From: MGIIa-K1 sp964577145
GTDB lineage: Archaea; Thermoplasmatota; Poseidoniia; Poseidoniales; Poseidoniaceae
Reading direction: 5' to 3'
Assembly: GCA_964577145.1 (NCBI GenBank)
Contig: CAZNXM010000037.1
Span: 1-15,431, forward strand
Length of the DNA stretch: 15,431 nt
Program-made: the position numbers and the translations under genes
Part shown: positions 1-6,605 of the stretch, piece by piece
Numbering within the stretch: the first letter of the stretch is position 1
Layout of the letters: every line of letters starts with the position of its first letter
The notes under the pieces: generated by a model
Databases searched by the model: none
What the model was told of the DNA's origin: nothing
The model's input: only the letters and a program-made list of their open reading frames with translations

Positions 1-66
1 GTTGAAGACGGAATCGCAGTTGCAAATGCAGAGGATGAGCGTAACCGCGCGGCTTCTGTGGAGTGA
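1..66 (+). CDS. C-terminal end of an unidentified protein (partial)
   Basis: Frame 1 is open from the window edge to a TGA at 64-66 and encodes 21 residues ending in NRAASVE. The composition (Glu, Asp, Ala, Asn) fits the acidic proteins of this genome. A second frame is also open over these bases (stop at 88-90), but its Arg/Leu/Gln-rich composition is less protein-like here. The GIAVANAEDE stretch faintly recalls the 'vAxxNA' segment near the end of HAD hydrolases, but too little is present to name a family. The hairpin at 70-92 begins 4 nt after the stop. Confidence 0.45.
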   Translation, partial: VEDGIAVANAEDERNRAASVE

Positions 67-69
67 AAA

Positions 70-92
70 CCTCTTAGCCGAAGGCTAAGGGG
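70..92 (+). repeat. Perfect 10-bp hairpin with GAA loop
   Basis: The left arm CCTCTTAGCC (70-79) pairs with GGCTAAGGGG (83-92) over ten base pairs, including one G-U pair, around the loop GAA (80-82). The C-GAA-G closure is the unusually stable GNA-trinucleotide loop type. It starts three bases after an upstream stop codon. No T-tract follows, so it is not a classical intrinsic terminator. The G-run in its right arm (89-93) is also the only Shine-Dalgarno-like sequence before the ATG at 102, so folding could mask that start (inference). Confidence 0.7.
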
Positions 93-101
93 GTCGAACT
101 A

Positions 102-1532
102 ATGAGTCCCTACTGGGTCATGATGGGGTTAATCCTCATCCTAACTCCAATCATCTGCTGGGTGTTCACACTTGGCCGAACGGAGACTAGAACTCCATTC
201 AACCGAATGGCAAGCGTCATTCATGAAAAGCGGTATTACCTACACGCAATGGGATATATCGTGATAATCAAATGGAAATCTGTCACTGACAGCCTCAATG
301 AACCAATTAAGAATTCAACAGGTAACTGGACTGAATGGGTTTATTCGCTTGAGGGAGATGCAACATTGTGGTTCCAACAAACATTTGAGAATGTATGGTT
401 AACCGAATTTTTAAATTTCCATTACCTATTCATTTACCTCTTCTTGATTTACATCACAACGGTGTATTACGCCTATGTTGGTGAAAGGGATTTAACCGAT
501 AAAGTCACACTGAATTATCTTTTGATTTATGCATTAGCAGTCCCATACTACCTCTTTTTCAATGTCGAAGTTACAAGTTCATGGATTCCTGGAATGGATG
601 CATTACTATACCACGATGGCTGGTACACTGTATTCTATGCAACCCATGACCCTCTCGATAATGCTGTGCCTTCTCTACATGTAGCAATTCCGTTTGGAAT
701 AATATTGCTGAATTGGTTACATTGCAAAGAAAGGGGCATTGAAATGCGAAAATGGGCTCATTGGCCATACCACATGTTTATTGTTGTAAACACAGTATTA
801 TTCATATTTACAATTGTATATTTGGGAATACATTGGCTTGTAGACATTCCACTTGGAATGATTATCGGCGGCATTGGAGCATTATTCATTCACCATCTAC
901 AACCTAGATTACGAAACGACCACGGACCTATGTTCAAGGGTGTAACTAAGGCCAAGGTAATCAATCATACTTTTTGGGAAGGTGCAGCAACACTAGTTAT
1001 GCTATTCCTTATTCTTTCAAGCGTATCATATCAAGAAGAAGCGGTTGATGAGCGCGTCTCACTCCGTCTGGGTGGAGGAGATAGTACCTTTGAGATACTT
1101 GACCGCATTGAATATGGAGAAATTATCGAAACTACAATTGTTAATTTAGATTCTACAAATGAACTCGAATTTGTTGTAATTTGGGTCGATGCTTCGGTTC
1201 CTGCGATGAATGAAGGCCAAATCGATTGGGAAATAGTATCGCAATTATCTGAAGTCCATACTGTAAATCCAGGTGAATCATTGGTCGTAACTATTGATGA
1301 TCCAAAACTCTACCATCTGATAATAATGCATAACTCAGCCGAGAATGTTGACGATGTTATCGAGGTAAGGGTTCTCAACGATTACGGAGATGATGTGATG
1401 TGGAAAGCTATCGCTCTCTCATTGCCTTCATTGTGGATGACTGGTTTCGTGATTCATCGATTAAAGCGGCTGAAGGTTGCCGGTAGGTCCCTCATTGATT
1501 CCACTCCTTCGCACCTCTGGGAGGAGGAGTGA
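102..1532 (+). CDS. PAP2-superfamily membrane protein, inositolphosphorylceramide-synthase (AUR1)-like
   Basis: This 476-residue polytopic membrane protein probably removes or transfers a phosphate or phosphobase head group on a lipid. The PAP2 catalytic motifs are clear: AVPSLH at 188-193 (motif C2, His193) and YLGIHWLVDIPLG at 240-252 (motif C3, His244 and Asp248). PSLH rather than the bacterial PSGH is typical of the AUR1/PAP2_3 branch, known for phosphosphingolipid or phosphoinositol-lipid chemistry. Hydrophobic segments lie near residues 5-24, 104-127, 137-156, 189-207, 225-265 and 291-309, with a last helix at 433-452. Residues 310-430 form a polar, strand-rich domain between the last two helices, probably outside the membrane and not part of the minimal PAP2 fold. 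The gene is followed by tatC in an overlapping arrangement. The lipid substrate cannot be deduced. Confidence 0.82.
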   Translation: MSPYWVMMGLILILTPIICWVFTLGRTETRTPFNRMASVIHEKRYYLHAMGYIVIIKWKSVTDSLNEPIKNSTGNWTEWVYSLEGDATLWFQQTFENVWLTEFLNFHYLFIYLFLIYITTVYYAYVGERDLTDKVTLNYLLIYALAVPYYLFFNVEVTSSWIPGMDALLYHDGWYTVFYATHDPLDNAVPSLHVAIPFGIILLNWLHCKERGIEMRKWAHWPYHMFIVVNTVLFIFTIVYLGIHWLVDIPLGMIIGGIGALFIHHLQPRLRNDHGPMFKGVTKAKVINHTFWEGAATLVMLFLILSSVSYQEEAVDERVSLRLGGGDSTFEILDRIEYGEIIETTIVNLDSTNELEFVVIWVDASVPAMNEGQIDWEIVSQLSEVHTVNPGESLVVTIDDPKLYHLIIMHNSAENVDDVIEVRVLNDYGDDVMWKAIALSLPSLWMTGFVIHRLKRLKVAGRSLIDSTPSHLWEEE

Positions 1533-2284
1533 TGAGTGACCAGCCTCTGATTAATCCTGAACTAAAGGGTCTATTCAATGGGATTTCATCACACATTAGA
1601 AGCCGCATGAAATTGCTGCTAACACTATTCATTGTCGGGTTGATAATTGGGTTCAATGCTTCTAAAGAATTAGTGGAATTCCTCCTAGAAAGTGGTCTTG
1701 TACCAGAAGATGTTGACATTATCATCCTCACTCCAGTTGAATTCATGATGCTACAGGTCAAGGCGGGTGCATGGTTGGGTTCAGCACTAGCAATAGGGGC
1801 ACTAATCATTGAAATGGCATGGCGTAGTGAGATTGCGAGGAGAGTGCCAAAGCCCGGAAGAACCGTGGCATTGAGTGCAATAATGGTGATTATTTTGGCA
1901 CTTGCTGGGCTTTGGTATTCATGGGAATTACTTACTCCAATGCTACTAGATTACCTTGCAAGTGATGCCAATACTGCAGGTCTTTCCACTCAATGGAGGT
2001 TATCATCATTTATTGGATTCATTCTCAACCTTTGTATTGCTAGTGCAATAGGATTCCAAGCACCTTTAGTTACCACTCTCGCACTGCGCTCGGGTGCAAT
2101 TAGTAGGGGGATGCTACTCGCTTACCGACGTCATATTTGGTTCACTACATTTGTGCTCTCTGCAGCATTTAGCCCGCCTGATCCACTTTCATTATTCCTA
2201 GTCGCGATTCCAATAATCATATTATTCGAGGCTGCCATCATTTGGGATGGCATCACGGGTGGAAGTACGGATGCAAGTGATTGA
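1532..2284 (+). CDS. tatC: Sec-independent (Tat) protein translocase subunit TatC
   Basis: TatC is the multi-spanning receptor that recognises twin-arginine signal peptides and exports folded proteins. About six hydrophobic segments are visible. The family landmarks are present: SHIRSRM at the N-terminus (in place of the usual H-x-x-E-L-R-x-R), LTPVEFM at the start of the second helical region, IGFQAPLV, and the very typical AAFSPPDPLSLFLVAIP followed by ILFEAAI. At 250 residues it has normal length. The ATG at 1532 overlaps the TGA of the PAP2 gene and is preceded by GGGAGGAGG (1520-1528), a strong Shine-Dalgarno. A GTG at 1529 is possible but overlaps that site. The last 32 bases overlap the convergent PHP gene. 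The conserved Glu of the N-terminal motif is absent, a mild divergence. No tatA is in view. Confidence 0.88.
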   Translation: MSDQPLINPELKGLFNGISSHIRSRMKLLLTLFIVGLIIGFNASKELVEFLLESGLVPEDVDIIILTPVEFMMLQVKAGAWLGSALAIGALIIEMAWRSEIARRVPKPGRTVALSAIMVIILALAGLWYSWELLTPMLLDYLASDANTAGLSTQWRLSSFIGFILNLCIASAIGFQAPLVTTLALRSGAISRGMLLAYRRHIWFTTFVLSAAFSPPDPLSLFLVAIPIIILFEAAIIWDGITGGSTDASD

Positions 2285-3077
2285 GAGAAACTGGCATTCT
2301 CCCTGGACTTGGACGGTTCTCAGTACCGTGTGAGTCACCACCAACTGTCACTGGCATTCCCTGTGACATCATTGCAAACCTCATGCTATCTGGATGAGAA
2401 TTGTGAACTGCTTCGATACAATCAATGCGCAATACCTTGAGATGGGGAAATAGAACATCTAGAGGTATTCCATAATATCCTGCATGGGCAAGGCTAGTTA
2501 TTCCTCCAGATGCATGAACCATTTCTACCGCCTCAGAAATGGAGGGGAGAGGGCGTGACCTGAACGCCGGGCCATCATCTCCAATCCATTCTTCAAAGGC
2601 TTGACTTTCTGATTCAACAATCCCGTGTGAAACCATGACTCTTGCAAGATGGGGCCTTCCAACTGAGCCCTCAGCGAGGGATGAAACTTCATCAAATTCA
2701 ATGTCATGCCCAAATTCTGAAAGCGCTTCAAGCATTCTTTTCATCCGTGGTATTCTTGCGTCCTTAAGAGAACTCAGCCATGTAGAGAACTTCTCATCTG
2801 CACCATTTGGGAAATAAGCCAACAGATGCCATGAGGTAGGGTTGTGTGTTGTTGATTCCATCTCGACTCCACAAGTAATTTCCACGCCGGCAACAAAACG
2901 TATTCCAAGGCGATTGCATGCGGAAGATGCTTCTGCCCATCCTTCTATTGTATCATGGTCGGTTAGGGCCCAAACTTTGACACCATTATCATGTGCTCTT
3001 GTTGCCATCTCAGTTGGGGACCACATGCCATCACTATGATGTGAATGAGAATGCAGGTCAACTGCTTCGGTCCACAT
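2253..3077 (-). CDS. PHP-domain metal-dependent phosphoesterase (RNase AM / TrpH / YciV-like)
   Basis: This 274-residue protein has the full PHP metal-binding set: DLHSHSHHSDG (His9, His11, Asp16), ALTDHDTIEG (Asp40, His41), GVEIT (Glu66), H84 in a WHLL context, VGRPHLARVMV, SLAHAG (His198) and GGDSHG (Asp248, His250). The order matches the YciV/TrpH group. In bacteria these enzymes act as 3',5'-nucleotide phosphatases and 5'-3' exoribonucleases that trim RNA 5' ends (RNase AM). Which activity applies here is not readable from sequence. The start is well placed: GGGAG lies 4 nt before the ATG, and the preceding gene ends nine bases upstream, so the two are probably co-transcribed. The 3' end runs 32 bases into the convergent tatC. 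Confidence 0.86.
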   Translation of the reverse strand: MWTEAVDLHSHSHHSDGMWSPTEMATRAHDNGVKVWALTDHDTIEGWAEASSACNRLGIRFVAGVEITCGVEMESTTHNPTSWHLLAYFPNGADEKFSTWLSSLKDARIPRMKRMLEALSEFGHDIEFDEVSSLAEGSVGRPHLARVMVSHGIVESESQAFEEWIGDDGPAFRSRPLPSISEAVEMVHASGGITSLAHAGYYGIPLDVLFPHLKVLRIDCIEAVHNSHPDSMRFAMMSQGMPVTVGGDSHGTENRPSPGRMPVSLNHLHPYFHP

Positions 3078-3086
3078 ACTACTCCC

Positions 3087-3752
3087 TCAAAAATCTGGAA
3101 GCGCAGGTAAATCAAGAGGTGGGAGAACCGTATCTTCTTCTGCGAGTAAATCATCGAGATCTGGCATTGCAGGAACTTCATCAAAAGATGGAAGTTCTGG
3201 AAGGTCCAAGGGTTCAATCAGTGGTAATGGTACAGTTTCTACCCCCACCGTAGTGAATTCTGGACGCGCAACAACAACTGTGCGCTCATCGGTATTTTCA
3301 ATGTTGACCAATGCGTGGTCTACCTCATTATGAGCGACTGCTGCTGCTGAGGCAGCACCAATTTCCCCTGTGGAAAGGGTGTCGATTGCTGAAGCAACCA
3401 CTCCTGCTTGTTGTGATTCAATTCCACCGACAATAGAAGCAATAACTGCTGCTGTATTTGGATTGACAAAGTCTTCAGGACTATCGAGTGTGACCATAAT
3501 GGGAAGGTCTTGTAATGCCTCGTATTGCTCGGCTGAAGATGTATTTTCATGGACGGTCAACAATTCATGGTCTTGTCTTCCCCACCAACCAAGACCGAAC
3601 ATTGCTGGAGCAAGGATTAGCATTACAGTTTCCTCAATTCCCCAACCTCGCGGCGTGACATAGGGTAGAACCCAAGAAAATAATGTACCCAGTGAAAAGA
3701 TGATTCCGAGACCATTCGCAATGAATGCGATATGCGGATGGCGCGGGTCCAT
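3087..3752 (-). CDS. Orphan membrane protein with two N-terminal helices and a Pro/Leu/Asp-rich tail
   Basis: I do not recognise a family. From the ATG at 3752 the protein has 221 residues. Two hydrophobic helices (about 7-30 and 40-58) are followed by a soluble region containing an Ala-rich segment (101-141). The C-terminal tail (about 174-221) is dominated by Pro, Leu and acidic residues in repeated 'D/E-L/V-P-x-h-P' units such as PLDLPELPSF and PPLDLPALPDF. That tail looks disordered and suited to binding partners. The reading frame stays open upstream into folD, but those codons are folD shadow. An in-frame GTG at 3773 is an alternative start; neither has a clear ribosome site. It sits 23 nt after folD and 9 nt before the PHP gene on the same strand, implying one transcript. 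Confidence 0.7.
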   Translation of the reverse strand: MDPRHPHIAFIANGLGIIFSLGTLFSWVLPYVTPRGWGIEETVMLILAPAMFGLGWWGRQDHELLTVHENTSSAEQYEALQDLPIMVTLDSPEDFVNPNTAAVIASIVGGIESQQAGVVASAIDTLSTGEIGAASAAAVAHNEVDHALVNIENTDERTVVVARPEFTTVGVETVPLPLIEPLDLPELPSFDEVPAMPDLDDLLAEEDTVLPPLDLPALPDF

Positions 3753-3775
3753 GATGTTGAACTGACGAGCCACAC

Positions 3776-4642
3776 TCAAGAATGTTGGCACTCGGCGGCC
3801 GTAACGGTATTTGCCATTAACATGGCAATAGTCATTGGTCCCACTCCACCAGGAACAGGAGAGAGTAGCGATGCTATTTCGCCAACTGAAGGGTCCACAT
3901 CTCCAGCCAATCTCCAACCTCGTTCACGACTTGGGTCATCGACACGGTTGATTCCAACATCGATTACTATCGCCCCAGGTTTGACCCAATCGGACTTCAC
4001 CATTTCTGGACGGCCCACAGCAGCAATAATGACATCTGCAGCTAAACACTCTTCTTGGGCATCTGCTGTTCGAGAATGGACAATAGTAACGGTAGCATCT
4101 GCACCTTTAGCCGCTAAAAGTAATGCTTGAGGCATTCCTACAATTCGTGAGCGACCAATTACTACAGCTTTCTTACCAGTGAGGTCAACTCCTGACCATT
4201 CGAGCATTTTCATGACTCCAGATGGCGTGCATGGTAGTAATCCATCGAGCCGGCCTTGAACAAGACGACCTAGGTTGATTGGATGAAAACCATCTACATC
4301 TTTGGCCGGATCGATTAGGTCGGTCAACGACTCTTCATCCATATGGGAAGGAAGAGGCGATTGAATCAGGATGCCATGTACTGAAGTATCTGAATTCAAT
4401 TCCATTATTGTCGAACGGAGTTTCTCTTCAGTTGTATCGGATTCCAAAGTAATGTGTGTCGACTGAATCCCAAGGCGTTCACATGTACGGACCTTGTTGT
4501 TAACATACACATGTGATGCAGGGTCTTCACCAACAATAACTACAGCGAGATGTGGTTTTACTGAACACGCAGAAATTCGCACAAGCAACTCTTCTTCGAG
4601 TGCTGCTGCGCAAGCCTTGCCGTCGAGGCGAGTGGCTGCCAT
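3776..4642 (-). CDS. folD: Bifunctional methylene-tetrahydrofolate dehydrogenase / methenyl-THF cyclohydrolase
   Basis: FolD interconverts 5,10-methylene-THF, methenyl-THF and 10-formyl-THF in cytosolic one-carbon metabolism. With the ATG at 4642 the protein is 288 residues, begins MAATRLDGKA and aligns directly with the canonical family start (M-x-x-x-h-h-D-G-K). The ATG at 4669 would add nine residues. Landmarks are YVNNK (Tyr46 and catalytic Lys50), QSPLP (94-98), KDVDGFHPINLGRL (114-127), PCTPSGVM, the dinucleotide-binding VIGRSRIVGMP (161-171), GAIVIDVGIN and PVPGGVGPMT (262-271). All active-site residues I can recall are present. It is the first protein gene downstream of tRNA-Thr and leads the minus-strand cluster. 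A TATA-like element lies at 4683-4690. Confidence 0.93.
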   Translation of the reverse strand: MAATRLDGKACAAALEEELLVRISACSVKPHLAVVIVGEDPASHVYVNNKVRTCERLGIQSTHITLESDTTEEKLRSTIMELNSDTSVHGILIQSPLPSHMDEESLTDLIDPAKDVDGFHPINLGRLVQGRLDGLLPCTPSGVMKMLEWSGVDLTGKKAVVIGRSRIVGMPQALLLAAKGADATVTIVHSRTADAQEECLAADVIIAAVGRPEMVKSDWVKPGAIVIDVGINRVDDPSRERGWRLAGDVDPSVGEIASLLSPVPGGVGPMTIAMLMANTVTAAECQHS

Positions 4643-4682
4643 CGTTCTGGCGAATCGAAACTCCGACATAAGGATACAGGGC

Positions 4683-4690
4683 TATGATAT
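4683..4690 (-). promoter_or_regulatory. TATA-like element upstream of folD
   Basis: On the minus strand the bases read ATATCATA, close to the TTTATCATAA seen before pyruvate kinase. A start site about 25 nt downstream would fall near 4661, giving a short leader before the ATG at 4642 and excluding the ATG at 4669. The T-run at 4704-4709 is a competing TATA candidate. Confidence 0.4.
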
Positions 4691-4703
4691 GTCGGAGCCG
4701 GAT

Positions 4704-4709
4704 AAAAAA
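4704..4709 (-). terminator. Oligo-T terminator of tRNA-Thr
   Basis: The minus strand carries six consecutive T residues starting 24 nt past the encoded CCA of the tRNA. Short T-runs are the usual archaeal transcription stop signal. It lies between the tRNA and folD, so the two are probably separate transcripts. Confidence 0.5.
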
Positions 4710-4732
4710 TGGCGTACTGCGACCTGAGTTCG

Positions 4733-4808
4733 TGGAGCCAACGGAGGGACTCGAACCCCCGACCGTCGGATTACAAATCCGAAGCACTACCAGCTATGCT
4801 ACGTTGGC
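4733..4808 (-). tRNA. tRNA-Thr (anticodon UGU), CCA encoded
   Basis: The 76-nt minus-strand sequence folds into a complete cloverleaf. The acceptor stem is GCCAACG/CGTTGGC, the D stem GCAT/GTGC has loop AGCTGGTA, and the anticodon stem TCGGA/TCCGA has loop TTTGTAA, giving anticodon TGT, which reads ACA. The five-base variable loop is CGGTC, and the T arm GGGGG-TTCGAGT-CCCTC has one G-U pair. The discriminator base is T, followed by genomic CCA. A U at position 73 is characteristic of archaeal tRNA-Thr, whereas bacteria use A, which supports the archaeal assignment. No intron is present. No convincing TATA box lies at the expected distance upstream. Confidence 0.95.
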
Positions 4809-4870
4809 GCAAACGAATCCAGCGGCAGGGGGGTGAAGAATGCGTCGGTAGAACAATATCCAAAGCCACG

Positions 4871-6160
4871 ATGCCCTTGGTCATGGCTGGAGAGCGAATC
4901 TTCAACGCCGCTGCTTCAGCAAAGCAGGGCTCTGACACCATCTTTGGATGGTGGGCTAGGTACCAAAATGCAAAGGCCGCTGGTAAGGATGCGGTCAATG
5001 GAACCATTGGAGCTCTTCTCGAAGATGATGGCTCTCTCGCGATTAACAAAGTAGTCGATGCATCTGTACGTGCGGCTCCAGAATTAGAAATCTCTGCATA
5101 TGCTCCACTACCCGGACTTCCTGCTTTTCTCGATTTGTCCAAAACTCTCGCACTTGGAGAGTACCGGGAGCCATTAGAAAAAGCGGGTTTCCACTTTGCC
5201 TCTACCGCCACTCCAGGCGGTTCAGGCGCACTATATTTAGCGGCAAATAATCTGTTAGAGCGAGGCCAAACTGCAATGTTAAGGGATAGACACTGGGGTC
5301 CATACAAAGGATTCCTGGTCAATAATGGCCTCTCATTTCGAACTTGGCCTCTACTGCCATCGCAGTCTGATTCCGAACACCCATACTTTGCAAGAAGTGA
5401 ATTTGAAAGCGTACTCGATGGGCTTTGCAAGGAACAGGATAAGGTGATGGTTTGGCTAAACGATCCTGCTCACAATCCCACTGGACTCTCAATGACTGCA
5501 AATGGCAGGGCTGCACTTTTCGATTCATTTGTCAGTAGTGCATTACGTAACGAGAATGTAGGACATACGCTCCTCATCGATGCAGCATATGCCCTATACG
5601 CTGACGAACCACATGGCTGGGCTGATACAATTCTAGATGCGGTGCAGGACGGTACACCATGGCCTTCAAACCTACTAGTTTGCATCTCGGTTTCACTTTC
5701 AAAATCTCATACTATCTATGGCCTCCGAACAGGCGCATTGGTTTCCATTCATCCTGAACAAGAAATCGCTGACAGAATAAATACCGTGATGGCTGTTACA
5801 GGTCGACAGACTTGGTCAGCTGCACCACGAATTGCACAATATTGTGTTTCGGAAATGCATTCGACCGAAGAAGGCGGGGCTGCTTGGGAGGAGGAACGAG
5901 ACCGATTGAGAACTTTACTTGTCGATAGACGTACTGCATTGAAGACAGCATGTGATGCAAAGGGAATCCCGCTTAATCCTACTATGGATGGATTCTTCGC
6001 TTGGATTGAATCGGATGATCCAGTAGCATTGGCCGAAGCTTGTGCAGAGAAGGAAGTATACCTTGTACCACTTGTTGGTGGTGTGCGGATAGGTTTGTGC
6101 GCATTGGCGCTCTCGGATGTAGAGAAGGTTGCTGAAGCACTCTCTTACGCATTGAGTTGA
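4871..6160 (+). CDS. PLP-dependent class I/II aminotransferase (aromatic/aspartate-aminotransferase fold)
   Basis: The 429-residue enzyme is a fold-type I aminotransferase. It has the phosphate-anchoring TPGGSG (114-119), NDPAHNPTG with the cofactor-contacting Asn202, and LLIDAAYALY with Asp237 and Tyr240. SVSLSKSHTIYGLRTGAL contains the Schiff-base Lys278 and Arg286, and GGVRIGLCAL contains Arg406, the likely substrate carboxylate partner. The general layout resembles bacterial aspartate/aromatic aminotransferases, but substrate specificity is not clear. The reading frame stays open upstream through the antisense strand of tRNA-Thr, so only starts after it are credible. The ATG at 4871 is the first good one, and an ATG at 4883 is an alternative. 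The next gene begins a few bases after the stop, suggesting an operon. Confidence 0.85.
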   Translation: MPLVMAGERIFNAAASAKQGSDTIFGWWARYQNAKAAGKDAVNGTIGALLEDDGSLAINKVVDASVRAAPELEISAYAPLPGLPAFLDLSKTLALGEYREPLEKAGFHFASTATPGGSGALYLAANNLLERGQTAMLRDRHWGPYKGFLVNNGLSFRTWPLLPSQSDSEHPYFARSEFESVLDGLCKEQDKVMVWLNDPAHNPTGLSMTANGRAALFDSFVSSALRNENVGHTLLIDAAYALYADEPHGWADTILDAVQDGTPWPSNLLVCISVSLSKSHTIYGLRTGALVSIHPEQEIADRINTVMAVTGRQTWSAAPRIAQYCVSEMHSTEEGGAAWEEERDRLRTLLVDRRTALKTACDAKGIPLNPTMDGFFAWIESDDPVALAEACAEKEVYLVPLVGGVRIGLCALALSDVEKVAEALSYALS

Positions 6161-6165
6161 TTGCC

Positions 6166-6546
6166 ATGAAGAATAAGCGTGAGAACTTCCTAATTTCAGG
6201 AATGGTACTCATAGTATTAGGCGCCGTTATTTCACTTGGACTCGATGTGATGATGGGAGCGATAATGGGCCTAAGTGGAATCATTTGCTTCTTATTGGGG
6301 ATGTCGATAAGCAGTGAGATTGAGATGAGCCCAGAAGCAATTGCAGATTGGCAACCATCTATGGAACAATTACCAGATGCTGGACGATTCATGTTTCGAG
6401 TAGATGTTACCCTTGATGACCCAATTAAATCCTCTATCCTATGTGGCCCATGCGGCCATATCGAAGTGGTAGATGGTGGAAAACCAGCCGAATACGACTG
6501 TACAAAATGTGGCCGCCGCCTTTGGGATGCGCCTGAAGAAGAGTGA
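6166..6546 (+). CDS. Small membrane protein with a C-terminal zinc ribbon
   Basis: From the ATG at 6166 this is 126 residues; a TTG at 6157 would overlap the aminotransferase stop. Two hydrophobic helices (about 8-26 and 28-47) are followed by a polar linker. A four-cysteine treble-clef or ribbon follows: C-G-P-C at 93-96 and C-T-K-C at 112-115, ending in an acidic tail. The Cys-x2-Cys pairs 15 residues apart indicate one bound zinc. I do not recognise a named family. Such small two-helix ribbons may act as membrane-tethered adaptors, but this is only a suggestion. It probably shares a transcript with the aminotransferase. Confidence 0.75.
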   Translation: MKNKRENFLISGMVLIVLGAVISLGLDVMMGAIMGLSGIICFLLGMSISSEIEMSPEAIADWQPSMEQLPDAGRFMFRVDVTLDDPIKSSILCGPCGHIEVVDGGKPAEYDCTKCGRRLWDAPEEE

Positions 6547-6559
6547 AGATTCTCACTCT
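6540..6559 (+). repeat. Inverted repeat across a stop codon
   Basis: AGAGTGA (6540-6546) and TCACTCT (6553-6559) form seven perfect pairs around a six-base loop. The left arm contains the TGA stop of the zinc-ribbon gene. It may mark the 3' end of that transcript; there is no T-tract. Confidence 0.4.
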
Positions 6560-6585
6560 CCATGTCGTCGGGTTGAAGACCTCAT

Positions 6586-6605
6586 CATGATTCCCTAGAA
6601 TCATG
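6586..6605 (+). promoter_or_regulatory. Dyad overlapping the pheS start codon
   Basis: CATGATTC (6586-6593) and GAATCATG (6598-6605) are a perfect eight-base inverted repeat separated by CCTA. The right arm includes the ATG of pheS. In DNA it could be an operator; in RNA it would place the start codon inside a hairpin. No TATA box is seen about 25 nt upstream of this start, unlike other genes here, so control may be translational or the gene may be read through from upstream. Confidence 0.45.

Noticed and set aside
1..66. HAD-phosphatase assignment for the partial upstream gene
   Set aside because: The GIAVANA match rests on a few residues, and the protein ends too soon after it compared with the family.
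3753..3917. Upstream extension of the orphan minus-strand membrane protein
   Set aside because: It would overlap the conserved 3' end of folD in another frame, and the Trp/Cys-rich peptide has no protein-like pattern.
4709..4870. N-terminal extension of the aminotransferase frame
   Set aside because: It reads across the antisense strand of tRNA-Thr; the SQRRDSNPRP-type peptide is a well-known artefact of translating tRNA genes backwards.
4771..5430. Long open frame on the minus strand
   Set aside because: Ser/Arg/Pro-rich shadow of the aminotransferase, also crossing the tRNA; no motifs.
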